From: Xestospongia bergquistia
Taxonomy: Eukaryota; Porifera; Demospongiae; Haplosclerida; Petrosiidae
Length of the DNA stretch: 64,000 nt
Reading direction: 5' to 3'
Assembly (NCBI GenBank): GCA_963965975.1
Contig: OZ014415.1
Location: forward strand, 5,833,001 to 5,897,000
Below the pieces are notes generated by a model. It searched no databases. It was not told where the DNA came from and worked only from the letters and a program-made list of their open reading frames with translations. The position numbers and the translations under genes are program-made. Positions 53,588 to 64,000 of the stretch are shown here, piece after piece (the stretch's first letter is position 1; every line of letters starts with the position of its first letter).

Positions 53588-53803
53588 GTGTCAGGGCTAC
53601 TAGATTATCGTGGTCCTCACGTATGGGGACAACCTGGGGAACAGCGATGTCCTAGGCATCCCGAACGCCCACCTAAACCTATTACCCCTTGTGTAAATTG
53701 TGGGTGGAGTCGAGGGTGTTGTATGAAGAATACAAACCAATGTTCCGCCAACAAAGGAGGAGGTGGAGTACCAGGACAAGTCTTAAAAGGACTGCTAAAA
53801 TAA
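53435..53803 (+). CDS. Small Cys-rich protein nested in the CARM1 intron, 74 residues
   Basis: A compact gene on the strand opposite CARM1. A 5' UTR exon probably ends at 53451 (cacA then gtaagt). A 19-base microexon, 53513-53531, holds the ATG (53522) and ten coding bases. After a 57-base intron with a (ct)n tract, exon 53589-53803 completes a 74-residue frame ending TAA. A tataaaa at 53406-53412 lies about 25-30 bases before the inferred transcription start. The protein has no signal peptide or membrane segment. It has seven cysteines in the order RCPRHP, PCVNCGW, GCCMK, NQC, then a Gly-rich stretch and a basic end. GC content and codon structure stand out from the AT-rich intron. I do not recognise the family; a small metal-binding protein is possible but unproven. 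Confidence 0.55.
53554..53588 (+). repeat. (CT)n pyrimidine tract before the small gene's acceptor
   Basis: About 16 ct units run directly into the ctag acceptor at 53585-53588. Confidence 0.85.
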
Positions 53804-53898
53804 CTACATTCAACAACCATTGTTGTTTTGCCATAAACTACATGTATTATGTATTACTACATTACAATTATATCAATAGTTATTACACCTAAAAAACA

Positions 53899-53980
53899 AG
53901 GTGGAGATACAATGTATACATGACCACACCCATTATAAGGTGGAGATACAATGTATACATGACCACACCCATTATAAGCT
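53899..53980 (-). repeat. Tandem pair of ~39-bp units beside a CARM1 donor
   Basis: aaggtggagatacaatgtat, then acatgaccacacccattat, is repeated twice in tandem directly next to the donor of exon 53984-54115. Confidence 0.85.
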
Positions 53981-55380
53981 CACCTGCAGGAGGTTGTGGT
54001 TGAATACCAGTGTAACGGAAGTTTGGATTTTTCAAGTCATAACTTGAACGTGACATTTGAGATGTACCAGTAACTTTAATTTCCATATCAATATCATAAC
54101 TTTGTCTGTAGAGAGACAATAAACCAACAAGGTCAATGCTAAATATTTAACCAATATATATGGTTATACAGGTTACAGTTATTTTAGTCAGTAACCATAA
54201 CATTATTTCAATTACTAATGCACTACTGCTTAAATAGTTGTATAAACAGTTAATTACATAGTACATTAGTAATCAAAACAGTGCTAATTTACTTAATGAT
54301 ACTATGGGCTCCTAATTTGTCAAAACTATAATTTCTAACAATACAAATCTTGTAGCATAGCTTCAGTACACAATAAAAGCAACTTCACACAGAGAGAAGT
54401 GCAGGATGAGAAATACAACTTATAGCCTACCTTTCATTAGCTTTCATATAAACATGTCCTGTTATTTCCTGACCAGCAGAAGCAAAGAGAGGCGTCTGAA
54501 ATAAACAACGCACCTATAGACAGAGAGCACAAGCAAACATTAAAATAATATAAGATAATAAATAAATGATTATTAAGTAATTTGTTATTTATTACACTTA
54601 TATTCTGTTCAGTTTGAGTCCAACAAAACAGAAACTAGAGGAAATGGTTTGCACATTTCAATAGGTCTTGAAACTGTAAATTTAATATAAAAACTAAACT
54701 GCAAGCTATTGAGGAAAGTAGCAAACTAGAAATCCTTTATAAAGTGAATGTTATTCCACTATGATGTGACATCACATGCAATTGTTAACTATTTAAACAA
54801 ATATTCACAAGACTATATCCCTAACTTTACAAAGTTCAGAAACAGTAGAAAATGTCTTCAATAGCAAAGTTAAGAAAGAAAAAAGAAAAACAATGACAGA
54901 AAAACAGGAAGAGCTCTTAGAAGAATTGCAAAGAACAGTCAAGTTATGAGGCCATTTCTAAGTTAGATTGATGCTGTTATTATTAGTCAAAACTGCTGTC
55001 AAACTCAACTTGAACAGAGTGTAGTTAATGATAGTCTACTTACTTGATACCAATGTGTGATTGGTTGAAAGGGAGCTGTAGATAGCCATACTGTTTGCCT
55101 AAACAGATTAATGTATGTTGATGTGATGTGTCCATTGATCCTTAGAATACTCTAAGTTTGCTAGATGTTATGATGATATAACAAATCTTAGACCCATTCT
55201 CATTCCATTGTTCAGTTCAACAATTTCAATAAAATCCTTTACCTCTATATATATTACCTACAAATAACATCCTATATATTCAGGACGGTTGTACTAGTAA
55301 TAATTTAGTACTGTTATTTTTATAACTAGGAAAGTATCTAAGACTTTTTAAAAGTAGTTTTACTGTAAACTTGTACTCAC

Positions 55381-56465
55381 TTTCATTAGAACGACCAACT
55401 TCCAAATAATGTTCCACTTTTGATATTATATCATTAAGCTACAGAAAATTAAAGATGTAAATTAACAACATACAAAGTATAAACTGACAAGTTTATCTCT
55501 ACAAATCAATTTGTGTCTCAATCATAGTGTTAAGAATTTCCATACAATAAATTATTTACAATTAACTTCACTACATTGGAGTATTCATAATGAAGGGGAT
55601 TTTTTATAGACAGTTAGGTGCTGCTATTGAGGTCCATAGAGAGGTTGCAGGGGGATTTCTTTCTGAGATTTCTTCTTTGAGTCTCGCCCATAAAAAAGTA
55701 TGTTAAGCTAAAACTTCATACTTTAGGTAGCAGATTATATCTTGATATAGAATGATGGCAAATGCAAGTTTGTGGTTTTTTATGTCAGTGGACAGTAGCA
55801 TTTTAAAAAATTCTTTACCACATCATTCTAATAATGTTATGCCTAACTAAGGGATCTGATGTGAGGTAAACTTGTTTTTAAAGATTCAATGATTTCTATG
55901 TGGTTTCAACAATTTACTGATCTCTGAGCTAGTATACAGGCATAAACAGTGATTTTAATAAAGAGTTCTGATTTCAACATAATTTCTACCTCATGTCAGA
56001 CCAGTTGTGCCTAACCAACTACCTTCAAACAATGCTTTCATAAGTGCCTTTAACAATATTAATTCTAACAATGCTTCCTCATCCATAGTATATCTTACTT
56101 ATCAAGACCTTTCTGTTGTGTAGGCATAATGTAGTGTGAGAAGACAAAATGGTGTCTAACTTAGAAAATAAAATAATCTCATTAATAAAGTTGATATCAC
56201 CTTTCTACTCAACTATCTCTAGTGGCAAACACATTATAACTAAGATATTAATATTATATTTCTTTCATTTATAAACTGTTCTAATTTGATCACTTACCAC
56301 TTCACTCTTGTTGAGTTTAGTTAGTGAATAAATGGATCCATCAGTATCCATTTTTGATGCCATTTGTAGTTGTTCATTGACATCAACAATATCTTCATCT
56401 TCAATATCATCATTGACTTCTCCTATATCGTCAAGATCAGCTAACAACTCTTCAGCTAAAGACAT
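55381..56465 (-). pseudogene. PRPF31: PRPF31 5' duplicate, exons 1 and 2 only
   Basis: Exon 1' is 56298-56465 and exon 2' is 55381-55438, with the same lengths and splice phases as the parent. Encoded changes are few (Val to Ile and His to Tyr in exon 1', Asp to Asn in exon 2'). Exons 3-16 are absent because the block starts in intron 2, so it cannot make Prp31. An extra in-frame ATG five codons upstream has arisen ([13 protein letters not shown]). The promoter and donors look intact. The next minus-strand acceptor downstream is the CARM1 fragment at 55098, so a chimeric transcript is possible, but phase would be wrong. Confidence 0.93.
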
Positions 56466-57138
56466 TACAGATATATACAAATGTTTGCTGGGAGTGGCAA
56501 ACTTTCAAAGGAGGTGTGGCCTTACACTGTACATTCGAGATGAAGCTTTGTATCAAGATTATAGATAGGCTCTACATAGGTAGGCATATTAATGTAAAAT
56601 TTATTCTGTTAATTTGAAACCTTATATTTTTATAAATTATGACAACTTATATATAATCTTAGTGTAGAAGATAATGCATCTCTGGTTCAGCCCAACTATA
56701 GTACAGTTGACCAAACAAACTAAAGCAACAACACATGGTGCAAAACTCTGAGCATAAGTATGACTTAATTGTTTCTGGTATTGATGAGAGTCCTAAGGGT
56801 TCTCCTTGTCACAAATGTATCATAAATAAAACTCAATCGGTTGCAACCATCTTACATTTGCTGTACTCAGAGATTAATGACCAGTCTATGCAAAACTATC
56901 AGAATCAGGAAATATCAACCTGAAAAATGCCACCCCTTAATCCTACAATGTGTCTACAGTTCTCTCCAACTGTCCAACAGACAGAATCTATCTTGTACAC
57001 TCAATGTCTCTATGGCACTTCATTTATATAGATTGATTGATTGATTGATAGATGTATATTCAGGTTTTCATTGATTAATTTTTTTTAATAATGACAAAAG
57101 ATAAAAAAGGGAGAACAACACCAATAGCTAAATATACA
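56466..57138. other. Duplicated PRPF31 upstream region / SRCR gene 2 flank
   Basis: Matches 45627-46560 but is shorter, lacking the stretch equivalent to about 46115-46436. A small insertion, gatatatacaa, follows the PRPF31' start codon region. Confidence 0.6.
56750..57000 (+). pseudogene. LINE ORF1 (RRM-like) remnant, copy 2
   Basis: The duplicate of 45860-46110 reads HKYDLIVSGIDESPKGSP and, in another frame, IRKYQPEKCHPLILQC. Non-functional fragment. Confidence 0.5.
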
Positions 57139-61777
<4,639 letters not shown>

Positions 61778-62284
61778 GACTACTTGCATGCAGTAAGTTC
61801 AAACTACTTATGCTTAGTACTGCATGAGGTATATATTTTAGTAGTGAATTACTGAGCCACACGCCAACTTATAGACATTTTTAATTTAAATGTTAACCTC
61901 TGCATGATTTTTTAATTGTTTCCTACATTTGAGTTACTAATTCCAATTATCAAAAGAGTTCATGAAAATAGTAAACCTTGCAAATAAAACGTATCAAATC
62001 AAATAATACAACAAAATTTTAGGAATAAACATTTACACACAACAACAACAAATAGTGTGTGGTCCTTTCCTCTCTACTAGAGAGAAAAACAAAGAAAATA
62101 AAGAAAGAATAACAAAAATGAGCATAAATAATAGCAAATACAAAAGGGAGACATCAAGTTAATTTGCAACATGATATTGTTTATGAATTATGATAAATTA
62201 TATATAATTCTAGTGTAGATCACGAATCTCTGGTTCAACCCAACTATAGTAGAATTGGCCAATGAACCCAAACAAATCAAAATT

Positions 62285-62560
62285 AAACATTGGTGCTAAT
62301 AAACTACTCCTTCCTTACTGGATGAAAAGTCCATTAAATTATTCCAATTAATGGTAGTATGGTGTCAAGTAAACGAACACAATCACCCAAGACACTTAAT
62401 CAAGATAAGACTGTAGACTGCAGTAGGCCTAGGCCTTGTCCTATCAGTTTCTGTACACTCACTCTGTTGCTAAAATTGCTCTAGTTGTTTTGCAGTGTTG
62501 TTATGATCTGATCTTTCTTTGGAGGTTTAGAAGTGATATAGATATATAGATAGATAAATA
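62285..62560. other. Sequence unique to copy 3 upstream of SRCR gene 3's 3' end
   Basis: In copies 1 and 2 this place holds the LINE ORF1 remnant. Here it is replaced by unrelated sequence including the palindromic taggcctaggcct at about 62424-62436. No open frame or known element was recognised. Confidence 0.5.
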
Positions 62561-62646
62561 GGTTAATGTATATTCAAATTTTCACTGATTAAATTCAGCA
62601 ATGACAAAATTAAAGAAGGAGAACAACAAATATAGTTAAAAATACA

Positions 62647-64000
62647 CTAAACTTTTATTTTTTGGCTACAACCAGCACCCCACCACCATCCAAATGATTT
62701 CTTACAAACAATACATTGACAGTTCACTCCAGCATCTTCAGAATGCCCACAGTTATGTTTTCCAATACCATTATGATTACAATCAAGGAGGGAGTTTTCA
62801 CTACCACTACAATGTACATTATCCAAATGAATGGGACCTGTTCCTGGACCATAGGAAGCTACAGTAGGATCTGTGGAAGAAATTATATATAATTAGTGCT
62901 TTTTATAAAGCATCATATGTATAGTATTATCATTATGAGGATGCTTATATAGTACAACACACAATGGTATGCTCTCTTGGTATAATGTAGAACCAATGAT
63001 ACAATGAGTGGCTAAATTGTAACTGACAAATTCAAATGAATTGTGCATTACATAGCAACAATATATGTAGTTAAAAAATTGGTTAATGAATACAGTTAAA
63101 TTATTCTGATGGGATATCTTTCTTACTCATTTGAAGGAAAGGATATAGTTTACAACAAACTACTTTAGCATCATTATTATCCCAATAATCATCACAGACT
63201 GTTCCCCATTGATTATTAATACATATTTCAACACGTCCTCCTAACCCAAAGTAGCTGCCACCTACCAGTCTCATACTGCCATACTTACAAACACCTATAT
63301 GAGAAAATATGTATTGTTTTATTCAATATATATCAATGATGCTTCTTATTTACTGGCAAAGTCTATCCAATATAAATGACAACATCTAAATTCATGTGTT
63401 GCTTAATGATAATTTCAGTAAAATGATTTTAGAGTTCTGCAAAACCCAATTTCATGATACATCATTCATAAAATATTGTACGAAACAATTAAATATATCA
63501 TGACCAATTAAAAGGTGTCAAAAAATTTTTGGCACAAACTATATTTGTTCTGAGTCACTTACCACTTACACACACAACACCAGCATCTTTATGATGACCA
63601 CAATTATGTGTCCCAATACCGTTGTGAGTACAAGAGAAAAGGGATACTTCATTACCAATACAGTGAAGGTTATCTAGTACTGTGGGACCAGAACCTCTAC
63701 CAAAGTAAGCAGCACGAACCGCAACACCTAAGTGAAAAGCAGTGATAATAATAACAATTGTTCTTGACTTATTCTACCATTGTTAGGCTTATGAAAGTTT
63801 AGCATTCGACAAACACTTTAGCATCATTATTATCCCAGTAATCATCACATACTGTACCCCAAGTATTATTAACACACACTTCCATACGACCAGATGAGAT
63901 ATTATGACCACCAACAAGACGAATATCACCATTAACACAATTTCCTTTACAAAAACATTTAGAAGACAATTTCAGTGGTACTGGTTAAATGAACCTGTTT
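62647..64000 (-). pseudogene. SRCR gene 3, 3' exons only, frameshifted in domain 6
   Basis: Visible exons in reverse genomic order are 63995-64000 (partial), 63778-63944, 63563-63727, 63127-63294 and 62647-62870. They correspond to the end of domain 5 through domain 7. Exon 63778-63944 is 167 bases. Relative to gene 2 it lacks one codon (AAT) and one further base at about 63811-63818 (gacaaacactttagc against gacaaacaactttagc), shifting frame inside the conserved VVCR motif and creating an early TAA. The last exon encodes its own tail ([18 protein letters not shown], then SQKIKV). The 5' part and signal peptide exon lie right of the window. Confidence 0.82.

Larger units (their letters stand above)
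51732..55098 (-). pseudogene. CARM1: CARM1 (PRMT4) 3' fragment, last four exons only
   Basis: Exons in transcript order are 55044-55098, 54431-54513, 53984-54115 and 51732-52105, with continuous phase and a stop at 51732-51734. They encode QTVWLSTAP, PITHWYQVRCLFQTPLFA, ITGHVYMKANERQSYDI, YDLKNPNFRYTGIQPQPPAG and a Gly/Ser/Tyr/Pro-rich tail, matching the end of the CARM1 beta-barrel and its C-terminal activation region. CARM1 is a type I arginine methyltransferase acting on histone H3R17 and coactivators. The methyltransferase core is not upstream: 113 bases beyond exon 55044-55098 the sequence becomes duplicated PRPF31 intron. The first exon begins with one base completing a codon, so it needs an upstream exon. 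It is best read as a duplication-made orphan 3' end; whether it is expressed is unknown. Confidence 0.88.
62159..64000. repeat. Segmental duplication, copy 3 (runs off right edge)
   Basis: Starts with ttaatttgcaacatgatatt, matching 45708 onward, directly after the CARM1 stop position. After about 62285 a 250-base stretch differs from both other copies, then SRCR exons resume. The left edge is closer to copy 1, while some exons resemble copy 2, so the copies are mosaic. Confidence 0.88.

Overview
This is animal nuclear DNA: AT-rich, with spliced genes, GT-AG introns often only 45-60 bases long, many microsatellites and minisatellites, and metazoan proteins (NFI, CARM1, multi-Tudor, SRCR). Compact genes plus large secreted SRCR proteins fit a demosponge such as Amphimedon; that assignment is inference. 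Gene models below were built by hand from reading frames, splice sites and phase continuity.

Layout. 1-10492 (+): 3' exons of an SLC35D nucleotide-sugar transporter. 10791-12784 (+): complete nuclear factor I (NFI) gene. 12785-20928: gene-free, repeat-bearing. 20960-30321 (-): ten-exon tandem calponin-homology, Ser-rich, coiled-coil protein whose introns carry three minisatellites. 30322-30499: short shared promoter with two CACGTG boxes. 30500-39254 (+): RRM-MYND-Tudor protein of the TDRD1 type (piRNA pathway), six clear extended Tudor repeats in one 5.2 kb exon. 39425-45626 (-): complete 16-exon PRPF31 splicing factor. 46599-51024 (-): complete secreted protein with seven SRCR domains. 51732-55098 (-): last four exons of CARM1 only, with a small Cys-rich gene on the opposite strand in its intron (53513-53803).

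From about 44392 rightwards the window is a segmental duplication. Block 44392-55211 (PRPF31 exons 1-2, SRCR gene, CARM1 3' end) restarts at 55212, giving a truncated PRPF31 copy and a second SRCR gene (57139-61777). At 62158/62159 the sequence jumps from just past the CARM1 stop codon back to the PRPF31 upstream region and a third SRCR copy begins, running off the right edge. The geometry explains why the left CARM1 lacks its catalytic exons and the second PRPF31 lacks exons 3-16, and predicts an intact CARM1 to the right of the window. Both visible extra SRCR copies carry a one-base frameshift.

Mobile DNA seen: two copies of a terminal-inverted-repeat element family (1324-1573, 42342-42768), a 339-bp element with 29-bp inverted repeats and a matching empty site in the next duplicate (51161-51499), decayed 5S-like SINE copies (about 22930-23280), and a LINE ORF1 remnant duplicated with the block (45860-46110, 56750-57000). 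The most unusual structures are two minisatellite arrays in neighbouring introns of the CH-domain gene whose units are copies of the adjoining real 5' and 3' splice sites. No convincing tRNA or rRNA gene or CRISPR array was seen.
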